Notes under the pieces: generated by a model | Told to the model about the DNA's origin: nothing | The model's database searches: none | Seen by the model: the letters and a program-made list of their open reading frames with translations, nothing else | Assembly: GCA_902779575.1 (NCBI GenBank) | Contig: CACZBW010000014.1 | Coordinates: 1-64,000, forward strand | Origin: an uncultured Lachnospiraceae bacterium | GTDB lineage: Bacteria > Bacillota > Clostridia > Lachnospirales > Lachnospiraceae | Direction: 5' to 3' | Length of the DNA stretch: 64,000 nt | In this document: positions 7,283 to 16,008 of the stretch, piece after piece | Position numbering within the stretch: the first letter of the stretch is position 1 | Layout: every line of letters starts with the position of its first letter | Position numbers and translations under genes: made by a program

Positions 7283-8203
7283 TTATGTTAATCCTCCATA
7301 GATATTTAGTGTTTCTTCGGCATTCCTGCGGATAATGTCCCGCGCTTCTGCAGGCTCTAACACCTCTGCCTTTGCACCAAAGGTCATGAGCCATGTCACA
7401 AGGCTTTCCATGTCCGTGTAATCTGCCGTAAATAGCAGCCTTCCATCATCGATTTCAGTAAAACAATGCGGTCCGAATTCTTCAACAAGACGCCACTTCA
7501 TATCCGGTGTAAAAAGAGCCTTTACTATAATGCCTCCCGGAAAGATCTTCTCTTTCGACAAATCAGGTATAGGTGCACTCCGACAAGCAAATTCCTTATC
7601 TGTTTCCGTAACCCGATCCATACGATTCAGCTTGAACAGCCTGTAATCTTGGCGGTCTAAACACCATCCCCATACGTACCAGCTGGACCATTGAAAAACC
7701 AGATAATATGCTTCTATCCTTCTGTCGCTCTCTCCGGACGGTGCATAATATTCAAACTGTATCAGATGCCTGTTCTCTATTGCTCTCTGGATCACCTCGA
7801 TCTTTGGAGCAAGAGAGCTTTTATACCATGAAGACAGATCGATCAGCATGGAGTCTCTGCCACTTATGAACTCCGATGATCCGGCCTGAATCTTCTCCAT
7901 CAGCCGGCAATAGTAACTGCTTCCGCTTCCGCTTACACTGTCCAGACTCCGCAGTCCCGCAAGGATCATCTGCATATCCTTTGATGTCAGAATTGTCCTG
8001 TCCATCCGGTATCCGTCCATAATACTGATACCACCTCCGGTACCTTGTGCAGTCCTTATGGGTATCCCTGCCTTGCAAAGATCTTCAATATCCCGGTTTA
8101 TCGTCCTGCGGGATACCTCAAACCTTTCCGCCAGTTCAGGAGCCGTTGTCTTTTCTTCCTGCAGTAAGATTGATAATATCCCAATCAGCCTGTCTATCTT
8201 CAT
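7283..8203 (-). CDS. HTH/WYL-domain transcriptional regulator
   Basis: 306 residues from MKIDRLIGIL (ATG at 8203); the track-length TTG seven codons earlier lacks support. Residues 1-60 are a DeoR/HTH_11-type domain (TTAPELAERFEVSRRTINRDIEDL), followed by GGGISIMDGY. A WYL domain follows, with HLIQFEYYAPSGESDRRIEAY, LVFQWSSWYVWGWC and DYRLFKLNRM, then the WCX extension. Such proteins sense a ligand through the WYL domain and usually repress neighbouring genes. An inverted repeat at 8238-8261 lies 35 nt upstream of the start and is a probable autoregulatory site. Confidence 0.9.
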   Translation of the reverse strand: MKIDRLIGILSILLQEEKTTAPELAERFEVSRRTINRDIEDLCKAGIPIRTAQGTGGGISIMDGYRMDRTILTSKDMQMILAGLRSLDSVSGSGSSYYCRLMEKIQAGSSEFISGRDSMLIDLSSWYKSSLAPKIEVIQRAIENRHLIQFEYYAPSGESDRRIEAYYLVFQWSSWYVWGWCLDRQDYRLFKLNRMDRVTETDKEFACRSAPIPDLSKEKIFPGGIIVKALFTPDMKWRLVEEFGPHCFTEIDDGRLLFTADYTDMESLVTWLMTFGAKAEVLEPAEARDIIRRNAEETLNIYGGLT

Positions 8204-8237
8204 AGCTCTCGCACTCCATAACAATCATATCAGGCTA

Positions 8238-8261
8238 AACACGACAATGGTATGTCGTGTT
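8238..8261. promoter_or_regulatory. Candidate operator of the WYL regulator
   Basis: AACACGACA, 6-nt spacer, TGTCGTGTT: perfect 9-nt inverted arms in the promoter region of the WYL gene. Confidence 0.6.
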
Positions 8262-8293
8262 TATTATAACAATTAAACTTTTTATCGCCAACA

Positions 8294-8330
8294 GAAAAAG
8301 CCGCCACGGTATTGTCGCTCCGTAACGGCT
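8294..8330 (-). terminator. Rho-independent terminator of the C11 peptidase gene
   Basis: Minus-strand AGCCGTTACGG pairs with CCGTGGCGGCT (two G-T pairs) and is followed by TTTTTCTG. Confidence 0.75.
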
Positions 8331-8390
8331 CTCTTATCTTTCACTTTTGCCAGTAAACCTTCAGCGGATCTGTCAGATCATTCATCGGTA

Positions 8391-10586
8391 TTATGCAGCC
8401 TCCTGCTCCTCCATCTGTTCTTCCGTCTGTTCTTCCAACGCATACGGATCCTCAAAGACTGCCTGTTCTCCGTCCCAGGTCAGATAGATGAAATCTGACT
8501 TATATGTTTTGTCAAGCATGTCTCTGATCAAATACCGCAGCCGGTATCTTCCTGCCGGAAGAACGGTATCCCTGACTTCTAAAGAGGAATCGAGGGTGAA
8601 GGTATCATAGTAACGCATGTCCCCAACGGAATTGGTATAGTCAATGTATACCGGCACACAGATCTCCATACCGATTCCTTTCATCATCGTCAGTGGCCAG
8701 GTATTGCGGCGGGGGAGGCCTGTAGAAGAATCATATCCATCCCAGAAGCCTGCAACTTCATACTTTACCTCACGCTCTTCCTGTTCCTCTTCCAAAACAC
8801 TTTCCCAGGTCTCTTCTGCTGATATTTCCTCAGACGACTCCACGGTCTCTTCTGTGGCAACATCCACAGGTTCTTCCGCAGACTCCTCCTGATCAGGCTG
8901 ATACAGATCAGAATAGTCCGCTATAATGCGCAGATTCATCTCTCTGTTCCCCCAATCCGGAATATTGATCAGCGCATTCATCAGAACCTTCTGCCCCTGC
9001 TGTTCCTTGCTGCTCACACTCAGGAACATGCCGTCGACTGCCGGCCATTTTCCTGTAAAGTTTGCCGCAAAGGTCACCTCCTCTTCATTGATATCCAGAA
9101 TTTTCACATCATCGCTCTCACCAAGCATATGCCAGAACTGCAGGTCGTCATCACATCGCTGCAGCTCGTAACGCAGATAGCCTCCGGTGCTGACCCCCGA
9201 ATAAAGGTGCAGGACAGGCACGCTCTGATCCTCAGGAATCTGAGTCTCAAACTTCGCCGTGTAATATTCCGGCTCAAGCTGCGGAATCTCCCCGACAATT
9301 TCAGTGACCCAGGCCGGCGCATCCCATCTGGAGCAAACAGCATCCAGATAGGCAAGCTGCCATGGATTCCTGCAGTTCCGCACCAGACGGTCAAGCTCTG
9401 CCCTGTCGCCGTTGTAACACAGATAGACTGACAGTCCGTGGGAATATGGGTGATAGGAACCACGGATATTGAAAACAACTGCATCATCCACCGCATTTTC
9501 CAGTTTCAAAGCCGTTTCTTTTGAAATCCCGCCTCTCATGGCTCTGCGTGCAAGATCATACAGATCCCACATGGTGCGGAAGCTGTACCGTTCCGTATTG
9601 CTGACAGCGTTTACATATGTCCCGAAAGCCACAGGATCATTAAGAAGCCCGACGGCCTCCTTCATAAAGCTCTCAAAAGCTTCCGCCACCATTCCGATCC
9701 GGCTCAGATCAATCAGAGAGAAGGTCAGGCCGTTTATCTCAGTGGAGTAATCCTGCTCGGCATACATAATCTGCGTTGCATTGCAGACATTTTTCCCAAC
9801 CCGGACAACATCACATTCCGGTTCATCATACATTGCCTGCATCCACTCCGTGTAATTGGTCCCCTGACCCGGCAGCATTTCCTCCGATGCCAGAAAATAA
9901 TCCGCGTAAGGCTGAACCGCCTGGGCAGTCTCAAGACTGGCCATCAGACAGGCATCCGTCATTACCAGGTCAAAATGGGTACCGGCGCTTTTCAGGGCCT
10001 GCTCCAGACCATCAAGGCTCATCAGAGCTTCATCATAGAGTTCGTCCACAATCAGGCCTGATGAACTCCCGCCGCCGTGATCCCAGAGAACCAGCATGTT
10101 CTTTTTTGCCGGATAGTTCTCCGCCCCCCAGCGTATAAAGTCAGAAAGGGTACTGTATCTTGCCATATTGGCGCTGATCTGCTCATCTTCCAGAGTAAAG
10201 CCGTCTTCGCTGTATCTCCATCGCTGCAGCCTGTCAGAAGCAATATCGATACCGACTTTCTCCTCTGCCTGCCAGCTCTTCGCTCCGCCAGTCTCAATCA
10301 GCAAATTGACTTTATTGTCCGGAATGGTTTTTGAAATCATCTCAAGATTCACTGAGGCCATTCCACCGGCAGACTCCAGATCTGTCCCGCAAAGATACCA
10401 CATGACGGTCCACTCAGCCATATCCGCTTCGTCTGTCCCGCCAGCTTCCTGTTTTCCTTCTTTTGGCAGCGCAGACCTGCTTTCCGTCTCTGTCTCAGCG
10501 GAAAACACATACGCAGAAAGCATCAGGGCGCTCAGCACACAGATTGTCAAAAAAGATATGATCCATCTTCGTCTTGTTTCCATCAT
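8391..10586 (-). CDS. Exported clostripain-family (C11) cysteine peptidase
   Basis: 731 residues. An N-terminal signal anchor (WIISFLTICVLSALMLSAYVF) is followed by a Ser/Thr/Glu-rich linker. The catalytic dyad of peptidase family C11 is visible as VLWDHGGGSSSG (His170) and MTDACLMASLE (Cys213). A beta-rich C-terminal part contains an acidic low-complexity segment (residues ~560-600). C11 enzymes cleave after basic residues and often self-process. The start ATG follows AAAGGAGAGGCTT. It stands as a single unit closed by the terminator at 8294-8330. The GG-leader peptides upstream are a possible but unproven substrate. Confidence 0.88.
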   Translation of the reverse strand: MMETRRRWIISFLTICVLSALMLSAYVFSAETETESRSALPKEGKQEAGGTDEADMAEWTVMWYLCGTDLESAGGMASVNLEMISKTIPDNKVNLLIETGGAKSWQAEEKVGIDIASDRLQRWRYSEDGFTLEDEQISANMARYSTLSDFIRWGAENYPAKKNMLVLWDHGGGSSSGLIVDELYDEALMSLDGLEQALKSAGTHFDLVMTDACLMASLETAQAVQPYADYFLASEEMLPGQGTNYTEWMQAMYDEPECDVVRVGKNVCNATQIMYAEQDYSTEINGLTFSLIDLSRIGMVAEAFESFMKEAVGLLNDPVAFGTYVNAVSNTERYSFRTMWDLYDLARRAMRGGISKETALKLENAVDDAVVFNIRGSYHPYSHGLSVYLCYNGDRAELDRLVRNCRNPWQLAYLDAVCSRWDAPAWVTEIVGEIPQLEPEYYTAKFETQIPEDQSVPVLHLYSGVSTGGYLRYELQRCDDDLQFWHMLGESDDVKILDINEEEVTFAANFTGKWPAVDGMFLSVSSKEQQGQKVLMNALINIPDWGNREMNLRIIADYSDLYQPDQEESAEEPVDVATEETVESSEEISAEETWESVLEEEQEEREVKYEVAGFWDGYDSSTGLPRRNTWPLTMMKGIGMEICVPVYIDYTNSVGDMRYYDTFTLDSSLEVRDTVLPAGRYRLRYLIRDMLDKTYKSDFIYLTWDGEQAVFEDPYALEEQTEEQMEEQEAA

Positions 10587-10723
10587 AAGCCTCTCCTTTT
10601 ATCCAACACATATGATACCTTATTGCTTCCAGTATAACTCTCCTTTCAGGCCGATCTCAATCTGTCTGAAAGGTTTTTCTTCCAAGGGAAGACGTCCTGC
10701 CGTGTCCATGCTGTACTGCTCAT

Positions 10724-10776
10724 AAAAAAGGGTTTCCATCACACCGGGCATAATTCACTCCCGGTCATGGAAACCC
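10724..10776 (-). terminator. Strong hairpin with T-run
   Basis: GGGTTTCCAT pairs with ATGGAAACCC, with an inner ACCGGG/CCCGGT stem; on the minus strand it is followed by CTTTTTTATG. The rest of the 10587-10922 gap holds the 10863-10891 terminator and no supported gene. Confidence 0.75.
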
Positions 10777-10862
10777 GGTATTTCAGGCTTTTTCAGGCAT
10801 CCAGGCTCAAGTATGCGTTAGTAAAAAGGAAACGGCCTGATGGATTCATTTCCAATAGTCAT

Positions 10863-10891
10863 AAAAAATCAGGCAGCATCTCTGCCGCCTG
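10863..10891 (-). terminator. Rho-independent terminator of the SH3-type peptide gene
   Basis: Minus-strand CAGGCGGCA and TGCTGCCTG arms with a GAGA loop, followed by ATTTTTTATG, 31 nt after the stop codon. Confidence 0.8.
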
Positions 10892-10922
10892 GAAATCGAT
10901 ATCTCTATAAACTCTCTAATAA

Positions 10923-11240
10923 TTACCCAATGAAAGCTGCATTCGCATAACCGGTAACGCCGAAGTCGGGAGAATAAACCCTAACGTAAGTAGCCGGCAT
11001 ACCATTCATTCCGGTGCCCTGTACGTACTCGCCCACAATCTGGACCAGCTGGCCGTTCCTGGGGCCATTGTGAATGATCTCATTCTCATACTGAAAACTC
11101 GGCGCGGTACGAATTGCAAGATAACCGCCCTGGAGGTTCATAACGGTTCTCCAGCCATTGCCATAATTATAACCCTCAACTCCGCCTGCTGTATTAGCTG
11201 CTTCCTGCTCGGTAAGTTTTCTGATATCTGTATTTGTCAT
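10923..11240 (-). CDS. Double-glycine-leader protein with SH3-like mature domain
   Basis: 105 residues; strong ribosome site AAAGGAGAAAAAACT. The first 20 residues (MTNTDIRKLTEQEAANTAGG) look like a bacteriocin-type leader ending in Gly-Gly. The remaining 85 residues resemble a bacterial SH3 domain: GGYLAIRTAPSFQYENEI, GQLVQIVGEYVQG, ATYVRVYSPDFGVTGYANA. Such leaders are normally cut by C39 peptidase domains of ABC exporters, none of which is in the window. The mature part could bind cell wall. It is the last of three GG-leader genes. Confidence 0.7.
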   Translation of the reverse strand: MTNTDIRKLTEQEAANTAGGVEGYNYGNGWRTVMNLQGGYLAIRTAPSFQYENEIIHNGPRNGQLVQIVGEYVQGTGMNGMPATYVRVYSPDFGVTGYANAAFIG

Positions 11241-11378
11241 AGTTTTTTCTCCTTTATCAAGTAATATGTATTATTCCGTTTTCTATATGGCTCTGTGTCT
11301 GAGCCTGTGTTCTATATAAATCTCTATTCTAAATATATCTATGTTTAATATTCTGCCCGGTTGGTTTTCAGTCTCTTA

Positions 11379-11558
11379 TTACCAGCCACCCGTAGCTCCG
11401 CCATCCTTCGGCTCATCCTTCTTTTCCTTGCCGTAATCTCCGGGAGCTGTTACATACGGTATATTAGGTATAGTAGGAACTACGAGGCCACCGCCATATA
11501 CCTTATTAATCTCTTTGTTGGAAAGCCGCATTTTGTTATTCACTATTTTCTTAGACAT
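11379..11558 (-). CDS. Double-glycine-leader small peptide, Pro/Gly/Lys-rich core
   Basis: 59 residues from the ATG at 11558, 8 nt behind AAAGGAG; the longer frame to 11606 lacks a signal. The leader MSKKIVNNKMRLSNKEINKV ends YGGG, then a short core with VVPTIPNIPYVTAPGDY and a charged tail KEKKDEPKDGGATGGW. The core has no Cys, so it is not a lanthipeptide or sactipeptide. It resembles class II bacteriocin or signal-peptide precursors only in its leader. Confidence 0.6.
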   Translation of the reverse strand: MSKKIVNNKMRLSNKEINKVYGGGLVVPTIPNIPYVTAPGDYGKEKKDEPKDGGATGGW

Positions 11559-11649
11559 TTTCGTTATCTCCTTTAGTATCTCCACACTCGATATCGTGGG
11601 ATTCAATGCATTCGTTATAAACTATATCCAGTTATATCCAGTTATTTAC

Positions 11650-11808
11650 TCAAAGCTTAATGTTGGTAAGCCTTTTCAGCAGCTCTTTATCTTCCTCGGT
11701 AAGAACTTCCGGCAGTTCTATTTTTTCACGTCGCCCACCGTTTACCTTTCCAAGTTCCTCATTGGTAAGATGCTTTTCAATGTTATTGATTTTGTTCATA
11801 TCTGCCAT
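11650..11808 (-). CDS. Double-glycine-leader small peptide, charged core
   Basis: 52 codons. The leader MADMNKINNIEKHLTNEEL is followed by GKVNGG, a canonical LTNEELxKVxGG leader end. The core is about 27 residues: RREKIELPEVLTEEDKEL and LKRLTNIKL, highly charged and probably helical. GAGG lies 11 nt upstream of the ATG; an in-frame ATG three codons later is also possible. It is the first gene of the cluster and is preceded by the 130-nt block also found at 3181-3310. Confidence 0.6.
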   Translation of the reverse strand: MADMNKINNIEKHLTNEELGKVNGGRREKIELPEVLTEEDKELLKRLTNIKL

Positions 11809-11830
11809 GTTGTTTTATTCCTCTATAAAA

Positions 11831-11960
11831 GATTCAAAGTTTTTGTTCTGTATTACTCTGTGCTATTTATCTGCCGCTCACTTAACAGCAGCGTGTTCGC
11901 CAACAGGTTTGTTATCTTGTTGACGTCCTTATATACGGCGGTTCAAAAATATATCCACGC
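11831..11960 (-). promoter_or_regulatory. 130-nt upstream element, copy B
   Basis: Intact counterpart of 3181-3310, lying 22 nt before the start of the first GG-leader gene. See copy A for shared blocks. The inverted repeat here is GCCAACA and TGTTGAC. Confidence 0.6.
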
Positions 11961-12021
11961 AGAAGAAAAAAATTAGTCCCGATCATATGACCACGCTCTT
12001 CCAACAGATATGAATAAACGC

Positions 12022-12762
12022 TTACTTGACAGCTTTCACAAACAGAAAGTCAGGCTTATGGTAAAGATCGCAGTATTCGGGATACTTATGCAAAATCTCT
12101 TCTGTCGGACAGGGTTCGGCCATCTTTAGAATCCTGAATCCTGTGTCGGCAAGTGTATTTACTATAGTTGAAAACGTCCTGTGATATCTCTGAACCCCTT
12201 CTACAAACCATTTTGAATCATTTCTTCTTTCCACGCAGTAATCTGCTATATTCGCATAGAGCTTTTTGCCGTTCTCATCACGCGTCCATCTGTCAGCCGT
12301 GCCTGAATAGCATGTTGTGAACGGGTGCTCCTGTGAAAAAAGAAAAATGCCGCCGGGGCATAAAAGCCTGTACACATTTTTTACAACGCCTGAAAAATCC
12401 TCAACATAGTGCAACGCAAGCGAACTGAGTACTACATCGAATGTATCGTCAATGCTCCCGATATCTTCCATCGGCATTTTAAGATAAGTAATGTCCGGAT
12501 CGCTGTTTTCGATCTGAGCTGCAGCCAGCATCTTCTCTGAGATGTCAATGCCTGTAACCCTGGCTGCCCCGCGTTTCAGATAATCAGTGCAGCGTTCGCC
12601 GTTTCCGCATCCAAGATCAAGAATCCTTTTGCCGGTCAGATCGGGGAGGAGCGAGAACAGGGTCGGCAGTTCAAACAGATTGTTCGCGTTTACTTCACGC
12701 TTGCGAAGCTTCCGATATTCACTGAAAAAAACTTCATTGTCATAGATATTCTGCTTTGCCAT
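12022..12762 (-). CDS. SAM-dependent methyltransferase, class I
   Basis: 246 residues; start behind AGGAGAAAA. Motif I is RILDLGCGNGERC, motif II includes VTGIDISEKML, and a later segment FDVVLSSLALHYVEDF fits Methyltransf_11/25 enzymes that modify small molecules. A downstream FLFSQEHPF strand completes the fold. It is the nearest gene upstream of the GG-leader cluster, on the same strand, but the 130-nt element between them suggests separate transcription. Substrate unknown. Confidence 0.85.
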   Translation of the reverse strand: MAKQNIYDNEVFFSEYRKLRKREVNANNLFELPTLFSLLPDLTGKRILDLGCGNGERCTDYLKRGAARVTGIDISEKMLAAAQIENSDPDITYLKMPMEDIGSIDDTFDVVLSSLALHYVEDFSGVVKNVYRLLCPGGIFLFSQEHPFTTCYSGTADRWTRDENGKKLYANIADYCVERRNDSKWFVEGVQRYHRTFSTIVNTLADTGFRILKMAEPCPTEEILHKYPEYCDLYHKPDFLFVKAVK

Positions 12763-13112
12763 TTTTCTCCTGTTGATTTATATAACTGAAGTAGAATCCC
12801 GGCCTGCAAATATCAATTTACCTGCAGTGCACGATTTAATAGATCAGCCTGGCTTACTCACGACTTAAGTCACGAGAATGCGCCAGCTAATTCCATATTG
12901 CTTCGCCCTGGTGGACTGAATATCGAAGAAAGTGTCATCGTGTCCGATGACGTTCATCGTTTCTCCATCACATTTTAAGCTCTATACGACGATACATTCT
13001 AATTAAGTATGCTTTGTATGACAATACTATACTTATCCTGCATCTCACTATCAAGAAAAATCAAATCATACGTCTGTTGCCTCGATTTGCCCGATAAGCG
13101 GGGCAATGTCTG
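12763..13112. other. Intergenic region with palindromes and a protein-like remnant
   Basis: Contains the palindrome GACTTAAGTC near 12870 and a perfect GTCATCG/CGATGAC hairpin near 12932-12950. A plus-strand stop-free stretch reads NSILLRPGGLNIEESVIVSD but has no start codon and no family I recognise. It separates two divergent units. Confidence 0.4.
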
Positions 13113-13598
13113 TTGTCACAGCCCTCCGCCGCGGTCATGAACCGCGAGCGCGAAGCGGAGGAAGTGATCGACGGGATGAAGCAAACCTTACAGGAGTTGT
13201 CTGACAAAGCGTCAGCCAGTTCGGAAGAACCTACGGTTTATTTTGAGATTTCTCCGCTGAAGGACGGTCTCTGGACCGCGGGAAAGGGCACGTTCATGGA
13301 TGAAGCCGCGTCTCTTATCCACGCGAAGAATGTGTTTGCGGACGTCTCGGGCTGGGCCGGTATTTCCGAGGGACAGGTCATTCAGCGCGACCCCGGGTAT
13401 ATCATCACCACAGACAAATATACCGGTACCGGACCAACGCCCGAACAGGAAATCGCAGAACGGGCCGGTTGGGAGAACCTGAGCGCGGTGAAGGACCGTC
13501 ATATCCTGAACCTGTCCGACGATTCGCTGGTCCGCCCCGGCCGGAGGCTGGCGGACGGTGTGAAACAACTGTATGATTTTTTATATGCCGGGAAATAA
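13113..13598 (+). pseudogene. C-terminal part of an ABC metal/cobalamin-type substrate-binding protein
   Basis: 161 codons matching the second lobe of Peripla_BP_2 (BtuF/FepB-type) proteins: EREAEEVIDGMKQTL, VYFEISPLKDGLWTAGKGTF, NVFADVSGWAGISEGQVIQRDPGYIITT, and VRPGRRLADGVKQL. The signal peptide and first lobe are missing and the frame opens at a TTG without ribosome site, so it is a truncated gene. Its base composition is visibly more GC-rich than the flanking DNA, suggesting a different origin. Confidence 0.75.
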
Positions 13599-13600
13599 GT

Positions 13601-13645
13601 ATGGAAGAAAAACAGAAGCATGAAAGTTACGGGCTCTGGACCTGA
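13601..13645 (+). pseudogene. First codons of the next transport gene, truncated
   Basis: MEEKQKHESYGLWT then TGA, starting 3 nt after the binding-protein stop. The position matches where a FecCD-type permease would begin; the rest has been lost and a terminator follows. Family assignment is from position only. Confidence 0.3.
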
Positions 13646-13663
13646 GATCGCCCGCTTTTATAG

Positions 13664-13693
13664 AAAAGGCATCCGTCACCGGATGCCTTTTTC
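13664..13693. terminator. Bidirectional terminator
   Basis: GGCATCCG and CGGATGCC arms flanked by AAAA on the left and TTTTT on the right; it serves the plus-strand remnant and the leftward DUF2264 gene. Confidence 0.85.
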
Positions 13694-13845
13694 TCTAATA
13701 ATCTTATTCCCGAACAGTCGCAGTGACATAAATCCACATTCCATACCCCGGAATTTCATATCCTGCTCTCAAAACCCCATCATTTGCTGTCCATATTCCC
13801 TCTCATCTGAGATCAGCACAGGACAACATCTTTCGGGTATATGTC

Positions 13846-15054
13846 TTAGTACCCGCCGGCAGCGACATATTCATCATGATCGTAGATTGTCTGATGATGC
13901 TTTTCATGTCTTGCTTCATCGATCGTACATTCTCCCCCGCCCCACATTCTCTTATTGGTCCATGGGGTTTCCGGTCCGCTCCAGAAAACATCCGACGGGC
14001 CCAGTCCCAGCGGCAGGAAAACGGTCGTACACAGATACAGGCTTCCCGTCGAAATATATACCTCTCCGATTCCTTTCTGCGCCCCGCAGAAGCCGATCGT
14101 AAGCCAGCCGTTCTCATCAAAGGTGCCCGGCCGCATCATGTTCCGGATCAAAGCCGTCAAAGCATCCCGCACCTGCATAGCCGTAATATCCTTCGGAAGA
14201 TTGTGATACAGTGCCATCTCGGAAAGATGCTGCATGGCGCCGAACCGATACGCGAGAGACCTGCCGACCGCCGGGAAAGTCCCTTCAGGGCTGATCATTC
14301 GCTCCAGGATCCCCGCATAGCGGCGGGCTCTTTCCGGGACATTATGTACCAGAATCTTCCAGTCAGGATCTGTCGGTCCCATGATCCTCGCCACATCATA
14401 ATACATGGGCTGGATCACAAAACTGTTGTAATAATTCATGCAGAATTCTTCCCCGTCTCCGTAGATCCCGTCACCCTTGTACCAGAGCTCATGAAAGTGA
14501 AGTGCTGAGTCAATATGATTCTTGTCATAGGGCTCTCCCATCACATACAGGAGCGTTTCGATCATCGCCAGAAACATATAGAAATTATTGAACCCCGACT
14601 TGATACAGCAGGAAGCACGCATACATGCGGCAAGGAGTTTTTTCTCTTCAGAAGAAAGCGGATCAAGCAGTTCTTCCTGTGCCCTCAGGATACCATGGGC
14701 AAGAAAAGCAGCATCCACCAGAGGCTGGCGCCCGCTTCCGAAATTTACAAAGTCCGGCGACTCAGGGTTTGTGATATGGATGATCGCTTTCCGGGTCAGA
14801 TCCGCTGTGCGTTTTCTCTCCTCTTCCTCTTTCCCGGAAAGTCCTTTGCAGCTGATCCATGCGGAGATCCCGTCCACAGTCCGTCCAACAGCTTCCAGAT
14901 GCGTAAAACGGCGGCGAATATTCACCTGCACTTCGTCCTCCACACGGCACTCGCAGGGCATATCCCTGTGAAGTCTTTCTTCAGCTGCAGCTTCAATTAC
15001 AGGAAGGGAAATCCGCAGCATGGTATCAAGCCAATACTGTCTTGCGTTATCCAT
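13846..15054 (-). CDS. DUF2264 family protein
   Basis: 402 residues from MDNARQYWLD (ATG at 15054 behind AAAGG). Landmarks of the DUF2264 family are TFPAVGRSLAYRFGAMQ, GDGIYGDGEEFCMNYYNSFV, NNFYMFLAMIETLL and PWTNKRMWGGG. The fold is expected to be an alpha/alpha toroid like those of polysaccharide lyases and unsaturated glucuronyl hydrolases, so a role in glycan breakdown is plausible but unproven. No signal peptide. It stands alone with no sugar transporter nearby. Confidence 0.82.
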   Translation of the reverse strand: MDNARQYWLDTMLRISLPVIEAAAEERLHRDMPCECRVEDEVQVNIRRRFTHLEAVGRTVDGISAWISCKGLSGKEEEERKRTADLTRKAIIHITNPESPDFVNFGSGRQPLVDAAFLAHGILRAQEELLDPLSSEEKKLLAACMRASCCIKSGFNNFYMFLAMIETLLYVMGEPYDKNHIDSALHFHELWYKGDGIYGDGEEFCMNYYNSFVIQPMYYDVARIMGPTDPDWKILVHNVPERARRYAGILERMISPEGTFPAVGRSLAYRFGAMQHLSEMALYHNLPKDITAMQVRDALTALIRNMMRPGTFDENGWLTIGFCGAQKGIGEVYISTGSLYLCTTVFLPLGLGPSDVFWSGPETPWTNKRMWGGGECTIDEARHEKHHQTIYDHDEYVAAGGY

Positions 15055-15172
15055 AGCGTAGACCTTTCTTTGCTTAATTCTACATAAAATACTCTGCCAG
15101 AATGCTGTAAAAACCATGGATGAAATTATAGAACATTATAGCCTCCCGGGAAGAAATACGTCCACAAGAACA

Positions 15173-15361
15173 CACTTTCCAGCAGTTAATAAGAAGATTG
15201 CACCCTGCAATAATGTTTCCATCGCTGTCGGAAGCTTTGAATACGACCAGTTCATCCTCAATAACATCTTCATAATCTATTTTTGAATCGGAGAACGTAT
15301 TAAGTTTACCTGAGATATACTCATCATCACCGTCAACACATGGTATGATTTTATGTTCTAT
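15173..15361 (-). pseudogene. N-terminal remnant of a GNAT acetyltransferase
   Basis: A minus-strand frame reads IEHKIIPCVDGDDEYISGKL and later DGNIIAGCNLLINCWKV, the typical first half of a GNAT gene. AAAGGAG sits 9 nt before an ATA codon, suggesting the start ATG has mutated. After WKV the sequence no longer resembles the family, so the acetyl-CoA half is lost. It fills most of the gap 15055-15412. Confidence 0.55.
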
Positions 15362-15412
15362 TTGTGTTTTCTCCTTTGCATTTTCGACAAACGGGAATCT
15401 GTTATCAGCAGA

Positions 15413-15964
15413 TTATAACTCCATTACAGCGGGGATCTCATCCCATCCCTTTGGCATCTCTTTCACTTCCTCAAACCCGAACGAGCGATAAAGATTTCTT
15501 GCCGTTTCGTTCTCTGGTTCGTATGAAAGCCAGCAATACTTTGCTTCGCCTACAGGAAAGGTGCGAATGTAATCCAACGCGAGCTGAAGTGCTTCCTTGC
15601 CATATCCTTTACCCTGATATTTTTTATCGATCATGAAGCGCCAGATCAGATAGCTTTTGTCCATAAAGTATGGTGTTTCCTCGTCTTCCTCAGCCCATTT
15701 CCTGGCGTATTCAAGATCAGGATAGTAACCGACCATCAGAAATCCGACTGGCTTATCTCCAAGGAAAAAGCCAAATGGCTGCGGATATCCTCCTGCTATG
15801 CCAGCAACATATGCTTCCGCCAGGGAAAACACATTCGACGCCACGAAATTCTGCTGATCCCTTTTTACTTTCAGTCTGCACAAAGAGACAAAGTTTTTGT
15901 AGTCGACTTTCTCAAGTCTTAGTTTATTCGTAATAATTTTGTTGTTCATTGTTTTCTTATCCAT
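15413..15964 (-). CDS. GNAT-family N-acetyltransferase (diamine-type)
   Basis: 183 residues from MDKKTMNNK (ATG at 15964, 9 nt after AGGA); an ATG five codons later is possible. FGFFLGDKPVGFLMVGYYPD, LIWRFMIDKKYQGKGYGKEAL (P-loop Q-x-x-G-x-G) and ENETARNLYRSFGFEE are in GNAT order. The IWRFMIDKKYQGKGYGK form is typical of BltD/spermine-type acetyltransferases. The acceptor cannot be proven. Confidence 0.85.
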   Translation of the reverse strand: MDKKTMNNKIITNKLRLEKVDYKNFVSLCRLKVKRDQQNFVASNVFSLAEAYVAGIAGGYPQPFGFFLGDKPVGFLMVGYYPDLEYARKWAEEDEETPYFMDKSYLIWRFMIDKKYQGKGYGKEALQLALDYIRTFPVGEAKYCWLSYEPENETARNLYRSFGFEEVKEMPKGWDEIPAVMEL

Positions 15965-16008
15965 AACGGTTTTCCTGCAAAAATCCCAATTTCTCATACT
16001 TTACCGTC

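Noticed and set aside
8391-10586. C11 peptidase as the leader protease of the GG peptides
   Set aside because: C11 enzymes cut after basic residues and two terminators separate the units; adjacency alone does not support it.
10620-10739. 39-codon ORF (METLFYEQYSM...) before the C11 peptidase gene
   Set aside because: Its ATG lies inside the stem of a strong terminator and it has no ribosome site.
12788-12979. Plus-strand open stretch with SILLRPGGLNIEESVIV
   Set aside because: Protein-like, but there is no start codon, ribosome site or recognised family; kept only as a note on the gap.
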